DNA of 64,000 nt from an uncultured Draconibacterium sp. (GTDB lineage Bacteria > Bacteroidota > Bacteroidia > Bacteroidales > Prolixibacteraceae). The DNA is taken from positions 3,388,001-3,452,000 of the forward strand of contig NZ_OY775906.1 in the NCBI RefSeq assembly GCF_963675065.1, read 5' to 3'. Made by a program: the position numbers and the translations under genes. Shown one piece after another: positions 16,384-25,538 of this stretch (the first letter of the stretch is position 1; each line of letters opens with the position of its first letter). The notes beneath the pieces were generated by a model that was not told where the DNA came from, did not search any database, and saw only the letters and a program-made list of their open reading frames with translations.

Positions 16384-18777
16384 TTAAAACTTAAAAGTGT
16401 AACTAACTGAAGGAATGAAAGGGAACAAACTAACTTGTTTTAAAGCGGGTTTTGAGGTAGTATAATGTTCTCCTTCAGGTGTTATTGCGTCTTCTCTTTT
16501 ACTTCCCCAGTAGAGGTAAAACGGATTCTGACGGCTATAGGCGTTATAAACACCAACTGTCCAGGTGCGAACCCCACGTTTTTTTTGCTTATGGAAATTC
16601 ATACTTAAATCGAGGCGGTGATACGCCGGCATCCGGTAACTGTTTCTGCCTCCATAATAGGTTATAGCACCTCCGGAATAATAATTATCCATTCCGGGGA
16701 GCATGGCCGAATAATCCTGCGCGCCCAAAGTAGTGGCATTTCCAGTGCCGTAAACCCAGGCTAAACCGATATCGAATTTTTTACTGACTTCGTGGTTCAA
16801 AACAAGGTTTATATCGTGTCTGCGGTCGTATTTTGCCGGGAAGGTTTTGCCAAAGTTCAGGTTGTCGAATTTGCGGTTTGACCATGACAATGTGTAACCC
16901 AGCCACCCCGTAGTTTTTCCGGTTTTCTTTTCCACCATAAATTCTGCTCCGTACGACCAGCCTTTTCCAGTTTCAATTTTACTTTCCCAACCTTCGCTAA
17001 CCCCAGAAAACGTTGCCCCGGGTTTATACTCAATCAGGTTATCCATTTCTTTATAAAATGCTTCAACGGAAAATTCGTATCCTTTTCTGTGTTTATAAGC
17101 TGCGCCCAGCGCCCATTGCTCCGAATTCTGAGGCTTTACATTTTGGGTTGTAGGTAACCACAAATCGGTAGGAAGACTTATTGTTGAGGAGCTCAGCAAA
17201 TGAATGTACTGACTCATTTTGGCGTACGACGCTTTTATCGACAAATTATCAGAAACCAGGTAGCGAAAAGCCAGGCGAGGTTGAAACGAAGTATAATTGG
17301 TATTTTGAACATTAAACCACGAAAAGTACAGCCCAATATTGGCATTCAAGCGCGAAGTGATATTCCAGCTGTCTTCCAAATAGGCATCAAATTCGGTTGC
17401 TGCTATATTTTGGTTACCATAAGTTGTATCCTGATCCAGTTTATACCCATCATCATCAACGGTTGTTTTTTCATGATTTACCCCCGGCTTAAAAGTATGC
17501 CAGGTATTTGAGGCCCCAAATTTTAACGAATGATTTACTCCCGGATAATAATCAAAATCCATTTTCGCAGTAACATCATTTATCCCCGACATATAACGAA
17601 AATAATCTCTGTCGTAATATTCTTGTCCTGTATATTCATAATCACTCTCCACATCAAAGTTATATTTACTATAGGTTAAAGTAGCATTACTAAATAATTT
17701 AGGACCAAAAACATGGTTCCACCGTAAAGCAGAGGTAATGTTTCCCCAGCCAAGATTATCATTGTACTTATCGTAATAGTTTGATTCCCCCGAGGTAAAT
17801 TCTGATTTATCATAGGCTTTATCTTTGCCACTGTACATCGACAGGAACAAACGATCGCGATCGGAAAACCTGTGGTTTATTTTTGCATTCAGATCGTAGA
17901 AATAATACCCGGCGTTTATATCTTCATTATCGGCTTTTTTATTGGCCAATTGAATAAACGGTTGTGCCAATACGTCGATGTAAGTTCTCCTACCCGAGAC
18001 AATAAATGCTGTTTTTCCTTTATTTATTGGCCCTTCAAACGAAAAGCGAGAGGAAATAAGGCCGACAGAAAACTCGCCTTTGTATTCCTGATCGTTTCCC
18101 TCTTTCATACGAATATCAACCACCGACGACAGGCGCCCGCCAAAACGTGCCGGAAAACCTCCTTTGTAAAGATTTACTGTTTTTACTGCGTTGGAATTAA
18201 ACACCGAAAAGAATCCGAACAAATGGCTGGCGTTGTAAACGGGAACTCCATCGAGCAAGAACAAATTCTGATCGGCACCGCCTCCCCGAACATAAATTCC
18301 ACTGGTACCTTCGGTGCCCGCCTGCACTCCCGGCAACAATTGAATAACTTTCAACACATCAGGTTCGCCAAGTATTACGGGCAATTTTTCAATACGCTCA
18401 ACCGGAAGCTGTAATAAACTCATTTGAGTACGTTCAACATTCGACTTGGAGGCATGTACAGTAATCTCGTCAAGATCAGCCATTTGTTTTAGTCTGATAT
18501 TAATTACCGTATCCTTCTGTAAATTAAAATCGAGAGATTGTTTGCTGTAGCCAACAAAAGAAAAAAGCAAATTTTGTTGCCCAGGCGGAAGCGTAAGGCT
18601 GTAAAATCCATAAACATTGCTAACTGTACCTTTCTTTTTTAAGGTCTCATAAATATTTGCATTAATAAGCGATTCGCCGGAAGCCACATCGGTAATATAT
18701 CCACTAATGGTAACTTCCTGGGCGCGCACAAATACAGTACTGCACAATAGTGCGAAACAGAGGTAAAATGGTTTCAT
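16384..18777 (-). CDS. TonB-dependent receptor with CarboxypepD_reg domain
   Basis: This is a complete 797-residue receptor. A signal peptide (residues 1-19) is followed by a carboxypeptidase-like domain at about residues 22-105 (TISGYITDVASGESLINANI) and a plug domain at about residues 120-230 (GIYVRGGGADQNLFLLDGVPVYN). A 22-strand-type barrel ends in SVSYTFKF with a terminal Phe. There is no separate TonB box that I can point to. It is the first gene of a pair with the DUF4249 lipoprotein, so it probably imports a ligand captured by that protein. A TAnnTTTG-type -7 element is present upstream on its strand at 18803-18810. Confidence in family is high; the ligand is unknown. Confidence 0.95.
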   Translation of the reverse strand: MKPFYLCFALLCSTVFVRAQEVTISGYITDVASGESLINANIYETLKKKGTVSNVYGFYSLTLPPGQQNLLFSFVGYSKQSLDFNLQKDTVINIRLKQMADLDEITVHASKSNVERTQMSLLQLPVERIEKLPVILGEPDVLKVIQLLPGVQAGTEGTSGIYVRGGGADQNLFLLDGVPVYNASHLFGFFSVFNSNAVKTVNLYKGGFPARFGGRLSSVVDIRMKEGNDQEYKGEFSVGLISSRFSFEGPINKGKTAFIVSGRRTYIDVLAQPFIQLANKKADNEDINAGYYFYDLNAKINHRFSDRDRLFLSMYSGKDKAYDKSEFTSGESNYYDKYNDNLGWGNITSALRWNHVFGPKLFSNATLTYSKYNFDVESDYEYTGQEYYDRDYFRYMSGINDVTAKMDFDYYPGVNHSLKFGASNTWHTFKPGVNHEKTTVDDDGYKLDQDTTYGNQNIAATEFDAYLEDSWNITSRLNANIGLYFSWFNVQNTNYTSFQPRLAFRYLVSDNLSIKASYAKMSQYIHLLSSSTISLPTDLWLPTTQNVKPQNSEQWALGAAYKHRKGYEFSVEAFYKEMDNLIEYKPGATFSGVSEGWESKIETGKGWSYGAEFMVEKKTGKTTGWLGYTLSWSNRKFDNLNFGKTFPAKYDRRHDINLVLNHEVSKKFDIGLAWVYGTGNATTLGAQDYSAMLPGMDNYYSGGAITYYGGRNSYRMPAYHRLDLSMNFHKQKKRGVRTWTVGVYNAYSRQNPFYLYWGSKREDAITPEGEHYTTSKPALKQVSLFPFIPSVSYTFKF

Positions 18778-18802
18778 TGAAGATTGATTTATATTATAAC
18801 TC

Positions 18803-18810
18803 CAAAACTA
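18803..18810 (-). promoter_or_regulatory. Candidate -7 element (TAGTTTTG) for the TonB receptor
   Basis: On the minus strand TAGTTTTG matches the Bacteroidota -7 consensus TAnnTTTG and lies 26 bp before the start codon. No clear TTG is found at the -33 distance, so the call is moderate. Confidence 0.4.
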
Positions 18811-18904
18811 TACGAATATTATATTCAGAAATTATAACAAACATTAAGTAAACTAAACATAAGCTAACAAATGCAATAAAAAGCTAATTGGTGTTAACAA
18901 CTGA

Positions 18905-18932
18905 TTGTAACAAGCTATAGTTTATAGTTTTG
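18905..18932 (+). promoter_or_regulatory. Candidate Bacteroidota promoter (TTG N17 TAGTTTTG)
   Basis: TTG at 18905-18907 and TAGTTTTG at 18925-18932 match the -33/-7 consensus, with slightly short spacing. The next gene on this strand starts at 19036, leaving a leader of about 100 nt. Confidence 0.5.
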
Positions 18933-19035
18933 CATTTTTTTAATAAGTCTTTAATTTCTTAGGAATTTATTTTCAAAACTTTTATACTTTTATCCAACTA
19001 AAAGATTTTAAATTTTAATCTATAACCAATTAACC

Positions 19036-20304
19036 ATGAGTACTAAATCAACTTCGAGAAGAAGTTTCTTAAAAGGTGCGCTGGCTGCAGGAGCCGGCCT
19101 GGTTATCGTTCCGCGCCACGTGTTGGGCGGTAACGGATACCTCGCACCATCCGACCAGTTAACAAAAGCTATTATTGGTGTTGGCTCAATGGGCCGCGGG
19201 CATATTCCATACGAGGGCACGCGTGTTGTTGCCATTTGCGATGTGGATACCGAACACCTGAAACTGGCCAAAAACCTGATCGATTACGACGTAAAACAAT
19301 TCACTGATTTTAGAGAAGTGTGCCAGCTGCCCGAGGTTGACATTGTACACATTGCCACGCCGCCACACTGGCACGGCATTATGGCTGTTGAAGCCGCCAA
19401 AGCCGGGAAAGACATTTGGTGCGAAAAACCAATGACACGCACCATTGGCGAAGGCAAAAGAGTGGTTGAGGCAGTTAATGCGCATGGCCGTATGTTCAGG
19501 CTAAACACCTGGTTCCGTTTTAAAGATCAGTTTTACGGACTGGGAACTGATGTAAAACCACTGAAAAAAGTAATTGACAGTGGCATTTTAGGATGGCCCC
19601 TAAAAGTTACGGTTAGCGGAATTACCGGCTACAACTGGAAATTCTACTGGCAGGGCAAACACAACCTAGCTCCGCAACCGGTTCCGAAAAACCTTAATTA
19701 CGATATGTGGTTAGGGCCTGCGCCGTACAAACCATACAACGAAGCGCGTGTTCATGCCAATTTCCGTGGTTACTGGGATTACGACGGCGGCGGCCTTGGC
19801 GACATGGGCCAACACTACCTCGACCCGGTTCAATACATGCTGGGAAAAGACGATACCAGCCCGGTAAAAATTGAGGTTGACGCACCACAACAACATTACG
19901 ATGCCGTGGGCACCTGGCGACGTGTAACTTATACCTATGCCGATGGTTGCCAGATTATTCTCGATGGCGAGAACCGCGACAAAGATGCGGCCTATATTGA
20001 AGGTCCTAACGGCAAAATCTACCAGGGATTCCGCTCGGATATTCCTAACCTGCAAAGCTTTATTAAAACCTTACCTGATCCTGAATCTCAGATCGGAATT
20101 TTCTCCGAATCGGTGAAAACACGCAAGAAGTTTGCGCTGAACGAGACTAACGGATTCCGGTCGGCAACGCTTGTAAACCTTGGTATTACAGCAGTTCGAC
20201 TGGGACGTACATTACATTTCGATCCTGAAAAACTGGAGTTTATTGATGATGAAGGAGCAAACCGACTGATCAATCAGCCAATGCGTGCACCGTGGACGAT
20301 TTAA
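19036..20304 (+). CDS. Tat-exported Gfo/Idh/MocA-family oxidoreductase
   Basis: This 422-residue protein has a twin-arginine signal at residues 7-14 (SRRSFLKG) and is therefore exported folded with its cofactor. The NAD(P)-binding Rossmann motif is IGVGSMGRGH, followed by VVAICDVD. The EKP motif (WCEKPMT) is the usual catalytic lysine region. The C-terminal half carries the family's beta-sheet domain, with GGGLGDMGQHYLD. Members oxidise or reduce sugars and inositols, and exported ones often make 3-keto sugars. The next gene, 52 bp downstream, encodes two DUF1080 (3-keto-disaccharide hydrolase) domains, which supports a 3-keto-glycoside pathway in the periplasm. The exact sugar is unknown. 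Confidence 0.92.
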   Translation: MSTKSTSRRSFLKGALAAGAGLVIVPRHVLGGNGYLAPSDQLTKAIIGVGSMGRGHIPYEGTRVVAICDVDTEHLKLAKNLIDYDVKQFTDFREVCQLPEVDIVHIATPPHWHGIMAVEAAKAGKDIWCEKPMTRTIGEGKRVVEAVNAHGRMFRLNTWFRFKDQFYGLGTDVKPLKKVIDSGILGWPLKVTVSGITGYNWKFYWQGKHNLAPQPVPKNLNYDMWLGPAPYKPYNEARVHANFRGYWDYDGGGLGDMGQHYLDPVQYMLGKDDTSPVKIEVDAPQQHYDAVGTWRRVTYTYADGCQIILDGENRDKDAAYIEGPNGKIYQGFRSDIPNLQSFIKTLPDPESQIGIFSESVKTRKKFALNETNGFRSATLVNLGITAVRLGRTLHFDPEKLEFIDDEGANRLINQPMRAPWTI

Positions 20305-20345
20305 AGGATGAAGGATGAATTAGTAAGGATAACACATAGGATTAA
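20305..20345. repeat. Short tandem-word tract (ggatgaaggatgaa)
   Basis: Directly after the oxidoreductase stop the words aggatgaaggatgaattag and aaggata/aggatta repeat imperfectly up to the next start. No hairpin is present, so transcription probably continues. Confidence 0.4.
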
Positions 20346-20356
20346 GGACAAATACA

Positions 20357-23300
20357 ATGAAAAAATATAGAATTCAAATAACTACGATCTTGTTGCTGGC
20401 GTGTTTTAGTTTAGCCGGTTTTGCGCAGGATAAGCGAACGCTCGACACCAAAGTTGCCGATGTGCTGGCACAAATGCCAACAAAGAACCTCACTCACCGC
20501 GACAAAGCGATGAACGAAATCTTTTTGATGGGCGACGAAGGCTACCAAAAACTGGCCGCACAACTTGTTCCGCTGGGTACCGGCGACGACACAGCTGTAC
20601 GTTTTGCAATGAACAGTTTTTCGCGTTATGCCAGTCAATTTGGCAAAAACGAAGAACGCGCTTTTGCAGAGGTAAATCTTTTAAAAGCGCTCAATACTGC
20701 TAACGATGTCGAGGTAAAAACTTTTCTTCTCAATCAATTAAACCTGGTTGCCGGCGAAAAGACAGTTGAACAGGTAAAAAGTTACTTAACTGATGAGCAA
20801 CTGGCCGAACCGGCAACACAAACCATTCTGTCAACTGAAGATCCAAAAACAGCAGAAGTATTTCTGGCCGCTTTCCCAAAAGTTGAAGGAGAAACACAAA
20901 TGACTATTGTTCGCGCTTTGGGCCGGTTAAAATGTAAACGCGCCGTACTGCTGATTACGCCATTGGTAAGTGCCGATATTGAGTCGATGCAAAAAACAGC
21001 ACTGGCAACACTGGCAAATATCGGGTCAGCTGATTCCTATAACACTTTGCTAAATGCGGCTTCTGATGTGAATTTTAATTACGATGCCACCAACGCAGCT
21101 GAAGCATTTCTGACTTACACCAAACGTTTGGGAGAGCAAAATGAAATGGAATTGATGGAAAAAGCATGTAAAGCTATTTTTAAAGCCAATTCGGCAAACG
21201 ACCACCTGCATAATTATTCTGCCGCGCTTCGTATTTATGCCGAAAACCTTGGTTACGAAGCCACCCCGCTTTTATTGGAAGTACTTGATTCGCCGAATAA
21301 AGCGTTTCGCTACTCAGCATTAAATATTGCCGAAAACCTGGGCGGAGTTGCCGATACACGAAAATGGATTACTAAAGCTGAGGCAGCAGACCCCGAAGTA
21401 AAAGCAGAAATCATTGACATGCTGGGAAGACGTGGTTGCGAACAGGCAAACGATTTTGTTTTGGCCAGCCTTAAATCGTCGGCTGAAGTTGTTCGCACTG
21501 AAGCGATAACCGCTTTGGCAAAACTTCAGGGAATCGAAGCCACTTCTGCGTTAATTGCACACCTGGCGCAGGGAAAGGATATTGAAGCAACAACAGAAGT
21601 ATTGGGCACCCTGCTTGATAAAGACCATTTATACCTGATTGCCGGAAATCTGAATGAATCGACCGGAAAAACCAAAGCAGCTTTTATCGACCTAATCGGA
21701 GCAAAAGCCGGATCGCAGTATTTTGATGAAATACTGACCGCTGCTTCATCTGCTGATGCCGATGAAAAAGCAGCTGCGTTTGCCGCGTTGAAACAAGTTT
21801 CGTCATACGAAAATACCAACGCATTATTAAAGCTGTTGCTTTCGCTGTCTGATCCTTCAGAAATTACTGAAACACAACTAGCACTGATGGCTGTTGTTGA
21901 CGGTATTGCCGAAGAGCAAGATTCAAACGGAAAAGTGTTGAGCACCTTGGAACAATCCAATAAAAAAGCCCGCCTGTTCCCTATTCTGCCAACAATTGGC
22001 GGCGAAACAGCATTGGAAACCGTTACCAGGTATTTTAATTCATCGAGTGGCGAACAGAGGCAAGCTGCGTTTACCGCCTTAACTAACTGGCAGGATTATG
22101 CCGCCTCGAAACCTTTGTACGAAATTTGCCAATCGGATAACGCAACATTCAGTCAGCCGGCATTTAACAGTTTTGTACGAATGGTGGCAAGCGCAAATCT
22201 TCCAGACGATCAGAAACTGCTGCAATACCGAAAGGTCATGAACTATGCAGCCGATGATCAGAAGAATGTGATCGCTGCCATTGGACGTTTAAGAACATTC
22301 CTTTCGTTGGTTTACCTGGAGCAATATCTGGAAGAAGAAGCACTTACAGCGACCACTTCGCGCGCCATTATGAATATCGCCATGCCGGACAGTAATGGTG
22401 AAGACGGTTTAACGGGCGACATTGTTCGTCGGATTCTGGGCAAAGCAGAACAGGCATTATCGGGCGAAGACAGTGCTTACGACAAAATAAACATTCGGAA
22501 TTACCTGAACGACATGCCAAAAGACAAAGGTTATGTTTCGCTATTTAACGGTAAAAACCTGGATGGATGGCAAGGTATGCTTTTAGATGGCAACCCGATA
22601 AAAATTGCCAAACTCAGTGAAACGGAACGTGCGAAAGAACAGGAAGCAGCTAACATTAAAATGCGCGAAAACTGGAGCGTTAAAGATGGAATGATCATTT
22701 TTAACGGGAAAGGAGCCAACCTGGTTTCTAAAAAGATATACAAGGATTTTGACATGATCGTTGACTGGCGCATAAGTAAAAAAGGCGACAGTGGCATCTA
22801 TCTGCGTGGAGCTCCACAAGTACAGGTTTGGGATACTTCGCGTGTTGAAGTAGGTGCACAGGTAGGTTCCGGAGGTTTGTACAACAACAATCCCGACAAT
22901 GTGCGCGATCCTCTGCTGGTTGCCGACAATCCGATTGATGAGTGGAACACCTTCCGTATTACCATGGTTGGCGAGAATGTAACGGTTTACCTGAATGGCG
23001 AACTGGTGGTTGACAATGTAAAAATGGATAACTACTGGGACCGCAGCATTCCGATTTTTAGCGAAGGAACCATCGAACTGCAGGCACATGGCAACGAACT
23101 GGCTTTCCGAGATGTGTATGTGCGTGAAATTAATACCGATGAAATTGGCTTAACACAGGAAGAAATTGACGAAGGATTTGTTTCGCTCTTTAACGGTAAA
23201 AACCTTGATGGCTGGCAGGGAAATCTTACCGATTATTATGCCGAGAACGGCGAGCTGGTTGTAAATCCGAAAGCGGGTGGTCATGGCAACCTGTACACCG

Positions 23301-23752
23301 AAAATGAATACAGCGACTTTGTCTTCCGTTTTGAGTTTAAACTCACTCCGGGCGCCAACAACGGACTGGGAATTCGTACTCCGCTTGAAGGCGATGCGGC
23401 TTATGTGGGAATGGAATTGCAAATTCTGGACAACACGGCACCTATTTATGCCAACCTGCACGAATATCAATATCATGGATCGGTTTACGGAACAATTCCG
23501 GCTAAGCGCGGCTTTTTAAATCCGGTTGGTGATTGGAATACGCAGGAAGTGGTGGTGAAAGGAACTAAAATAAAAATCACCTTGAATGGCGAAGTGATTC
23601 TTGATGGCGATATTTCCGATGCCCGTAAAAACGGTACGCCGGATGGAAAAGATCATCCGGGACTACAACGCGATAAAGGCTACATCGGATTTCTGGGCCA
23701 CGGCTCCGAATTGTGGTTCCGAAATATCCGGATTAAGGATTTAAGCGAATAA
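20357..23752 (+). CDS. HEAT-repeat protein with two DUF1080 (3-keto-disaccharide hydrolase) domains
   Basis: This 1131-residue secreted protein has a signal peptide (residues 1-23, ending SLAGFAQ). Alpha-helical HEAT-like repeats span about residues 30-710 (for example VRTEAITALAKLQGIEATSAL). Two DUF1080 lectin-like jelly-roll domains follow, each opening with SLFNGKNLDGWQG, at about residues 727-925 and 940-1130. Single DUF1080 proteins of 200-300 residues hydrolyse or bind 3-keto-glycosides, so the double domain on a long HEAT stalk is a large, composite form. The exported oxidoreductase immediately upstream probably supplies the keto sugar or shares the pathway. Whether both jelly-rolls are active cannot be told from the sequence. 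Confidence 0.9.
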   Translation: MKKYRIQITTILLLACFSLAGFAQDKRTLDTKVADVLAQMPTKNLTHRDKAMNEIFLMGDEGYQKLAAQLVPLGTGDDTAVRFAMNSFSRYASQFGKNEERAFAEVNLLKALNTANDVEVKTFLLNQLNLVAGEKTVEQVKSYLTDEQLAEPATQTILSTEDPKTAEVFLAAFPKVEGETQMTIVRALGRLKCKRAVLLITPLVSADIESMQKTALATLANIGSADSYNTLLNAASDVNFNYDATNAAEAFLTYTKRLGEQNEMELMEKACKAIFKANSANDHLHNYSAALRIYAENLGYEATPLLLEVLDSPNKAFRYSALNIAENLGGVADTRKWITKAEAADPEVKAEIIDMLGRRGCEQANDFVLASLKSSAEVVRTEAITALAKLQGIEATSALIAHLAQGKDIEATTEVLGTLLDKDHLYLIAGNLNESTGKTKAAFIDLIGAKAGSQYFDEILTAASSADADEKAAAFAALKQVSSYENTNALLKLLLSLSDPSEITETQLALMAVVDGIAEEQDSNGKVLSTLEQSNKKARLFPILPTIGGETALETVTRYFNSSSGEQRQAAFTALTNWQDYAASKPLYEICQSDNATFSQPAFNSFVRMVASANLPDDQKLLQYRKVMNYAADDQKNVIAAIGRLRTFLSLVYLEQYLEEEALTATTSRAIMNIAMPDSNGEDGLTGDIVRRILGKAEQALSGEDSAYDKINIRNYLNDMPKDKGYVSLFNGKNLDGWQGMLLDGNPIKIAKLSETERAKEQEAANIKMRENWSVKDGMIIFNGKGANLVSKKIYKDFDMIVDWRISKKGDSGIYLRGAPQVQVWDTSRVEVGAQVGSGGLYNNNPDNVRDPLLVADNPIDEWNTFRITMVGENVTVYLNGELVVDNVKMDNYWDRSIPIFSEGTIELQAHGNELAFRDVYVREINTDEIGLTQEEIDEGFVSLFNGKNLDGWQGNLTDYYAENGELVVNPKAGGHGNLYTENEYSDFVFRFEFKLTPGANNGLGIRTPLEGDAAYVGMELQILDNTAPIYANLHEYQYHGSVYGTIPAKRGFLNPVGDWNTQEVVVKGTKIKITLNGEVILDGDISDARKNGTPDGKDHPGLQRDKGYIGFLGHGSELWFRNIRIKDLSE

Positions 23753-23861
23753 GCGATTCAAAACAATATAATTGGTGATTGGCTCACTTCGAGTGAGGCT
23801 ATCACTCGGCTTTCTAATTATTGAGCAGGTGAACCTATAGTCACCTGCTCAATATACGGAG

Positions 23862-24104
23862 CTACACCGGGCAGCAATTCGAAATCTTCAGGTTAAAAAC
23901 AGCCGGACTTTCTGCGAAAACCTGATCCATAGCTTGAGTTAAGGCTTTCATAATCTCAGCTAACTCGCCGGTAATTATACTGCTCATTTTGCCGGGCTCC
24001 ACTTCAATGGTTTGGTTGTTTGCCAAAAGTGATAAAAAAGTATCGACCGGTTTTTCAAAATCGTCACTCAGTGGGTAAAGACTTATTTCAACAGCAACTT
24101 GCAT
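23862..24104 (-). CDS. UPF0045/YkoF-like small protein (thiamine-binding type)
   Basis: This 80-residue protein starts MQVAVEISLYPL, the typical first beta-strand of MTH1187/YkoF-like proteins. These form a ferredoxin-like dimer, and some bind thiamine or its pyrimidine part. One such module is present, so it would work as a dimer or tetramer. The start lies 2 bp after the methyltransferase stop, so the genes are co-transcribed. The ending is FNLKISNCCPV. No thiamine genes are nearby, so the ligand is uncertain. Confidence 0.6.
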   Translation of the reverse strand: MQVAVEISLYPLSDDFEKPVDTFLSLLANNQTIEVEPGKMSSIITGELAEIMKALTQAMDQVFAESPAVFNLKISNCCPV

Positions 24105-24106
24105 GA

Positions 24107-24754
24107 TTATTTGTTTTTCTGAACCAGCGTAACCATAAAAGCCGGTTCGTGATTATCTTTCTCAGCAGTTCGGTCCATAACTTTGAAATCGGGAGCAAAA
24201 TGCACTCCTGAAGTAAGCTCCGGCGTTCCGAACTTCATTAAATCATTTTCTAAACTTTCAGGAATATAGAATGCTGCATTTTTAAATACCGGATCGTTAG
24301 CCGCATTTTTTGCCAGATGCGAGTTTCCATTCAGGCAACCAAGTAATAAATATCCTCCCGGTTTTAAAACACGATAGATTTCGTTCAACACCACTTCTTT
24401 GCTATTTACAAACTCCATCATTGTTATCGAAGCCACTACATCAAAACTTTCGTTTTTAAATGGCAGTTCTTCGGCATCGGCCTTTAAAATATCGGCATCC
24501 AGATTTTTCTCAATAGCCTGACGCAACATCGCATCCGAAATATCAGTGGCAATAACATCAAACCCCGTGTTTACAAACAGCTTTGTCCAGTGACCGGTTC
24601 CGCAACCCAGTTCCAGCATTCTCCCATTTGGCAATTTTTTCAGCGCATTGGCAATAAGCTTTTCTTCTATTGCATCTATTTCTTTTCCTGCCGGAGTTTG
24701 ATAGTAGGCATCGTAGTCGCCCGCTATTTCTTCATTTACAAATACGTTCATCAT
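24107..24754 (-). CDS. Class I SAM-dependent methyltransferase
   Basis: This 215-residue protein has the methyltransferase_11-type fold. Motif I is MLELGCGTGHW, the acidic residue of motif II is in DVIATDIS, and motif IV is FDVVASITMMEFV. It transfers a methyl group from S-adenosylmethionine to an unknown acceptor in the cytoplasm. It is followed at 2 bp by a YkoF-like gene. A hairpin at 24785-24829 separates it from the upstream PhnA-like gene, so it probably has its own promoter in the 96-bp gap. Confidence 0.88.
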   Translation of the reverse strand: MMNVFVNEEIAGDYDAYYQTPAGKEIDAIEEKLIANALKKLPNGRMLELGCGTGHWTKLFVNTGFDVIATDISDAMLRQAIEKNLDADILKADAEELPFKNESFDVVASITMMEFVNSKEVVLNEIYRVLKPGGYLLLGCLNGNSHLAKNAANDPVFKNAAFYIPESLENDLMKFGTPELTSGVHFAPDFKVMDRTAEKDNHEPAFMVTLVQKNK

Positions 24755-24784
24755 TATCAGTTTTGACTATCACGCCTCTAAAAC

Positions 24785-24829
24785 AAAGATGCCATCTTTC
24801 TACAAAACGTAAATAAAGATGGCATCTTT
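24785..24829 (-). terminator. Hairpin after the PhnA-like gene
   Basis: The arms aaagatgccatcttt and aaagatggcatcttt pair (15 bp each, 15-nt loop) between the PhnA-like stop and the methyltransferase start. On the minus strand it is followed by gttttag. It shares its core sequence with the terminator at 3044-3078. Confidence 0.6.
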
Positions 24830-24850
24830 TCGTATTGGAATAAATTCTTT

Positions 24851-25426
24851 CTAATTCTTCTTCACATATTGAGTAAGAATAACGATATGCTGACCATTTA
24901 CTTTCCCTTCAATTTGTTCGGGATTATCGTGTACCAGTGATATATTACGAACGGCAGTACCACGTTTCGCTGTAAATCCACCACCTTTAACATTCAGGTC
25001 TTTTATCAATACAACTGTATCGCCGGCCTGTAAAACAGCGCCGTTACTGTCGAGGTGTTTTACCACATCATCCGGATCAATTCCTTCGCCGGTTGCCTCT
25101 GCCCACTCCTGCGTTTCTTCGTCGAGGTAAAGCATATCGAGTAAGTCTTGTGGCCAGCCTTCAGCTTTTAAACGGTTCAACATTCTCCAGGCCACCACCT
25201 GAACAGCTGGTACTGTGCTCCACATACTGTCATTCAAACAGCGCCAGTGGTTGGCATCCATCGTCTCTGGCTCGTTGATCTGACCCGAGCAGGTTGCACA
25301 AATATAAATACTGTCTTTTTCGCTTTCCTGTGTTGCCGGCGACACGGTAAATACACCCAGGTTATCTTCCGATCCGCACAATTCACAAACCGAAGTGCGT
25401 TTTTGCAATTCTCTTTCTATACTCAT
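24851..25426 (-). CDS. PhnA/YjdM-domain protein
   Basis: This 191-residue protein has an N-terminal zinc ribbon (CELCG with Cys14/Cys17, and a second CxxC in ICATC). The C-terminal PhnA domain at about residues 125-190 contains DSNGAVLQAGDTVVLIKDL. Despite the name, most PhnA-domain proteins are not phosphonate hydrolases and their role is unclear. The middle part (about residues 55-120) is helical and acidic. The ATG at 25426 begins MSIERELQKR; an earlier in-frame ATG at 25444 would add only six residues. A strong inverted repeat (25439-25520) lies just upstream. Confidence 0.85.
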   Translation of the reverse strand: MSIERELQKRTSVCELCGSEDNLGVFTVSPATQESEKDSIYICATCSGQINEPETMDANHWRCLNDSMWSTVPAVQVVAWRMLNRLKAEGWPQDLLDMLYLDEETQEWAEATGEGIDPDDVVKHLDSNGAVLQAGDTVVLIKDLNVKGGGFTAKRGTAVRNISLVHDNPEQIEGKVNGQHIVILTQYVKKN

Positions 25427-25438
25427 GTTGATTGTTCT

Positions 25439-25520
25439 TGTCATTTCGATCCGTCGATTGACGGAGAGAAATCTTTTACATTAATAAACAGATTTCTCCT
25501 CCTTCGTCGTCGAAATGACA
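25439..25520. repeat. Inverted repeat with tgtcatttcga / tcgaaatgaca ends
   Basis: The left arm (25439-25474) and right arm (25490-25520) are imperfect reverse complements that begin and end with tgtcatttcga and agaaatct/agatttct, around a 15-nt AT-rich loop. Fragments of the same words occur at 2212-2252 and near 4408. It looks like a miniature palindromic element dispersed in the genome. It lies between trpS and the PhnA-like gene. Confidence 0.6.
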
Positions 25521-25538
25521 ATTTATTTAATGTTCTTC

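Noticed and set aside
23821..23854. Perfect hairpin attgagcaggtga/tcacctgctcaat after the DUF1080 gene
   Set aside because: No T-run on either side, so I do not call it a terminator. It may still stabilise a transcript end.
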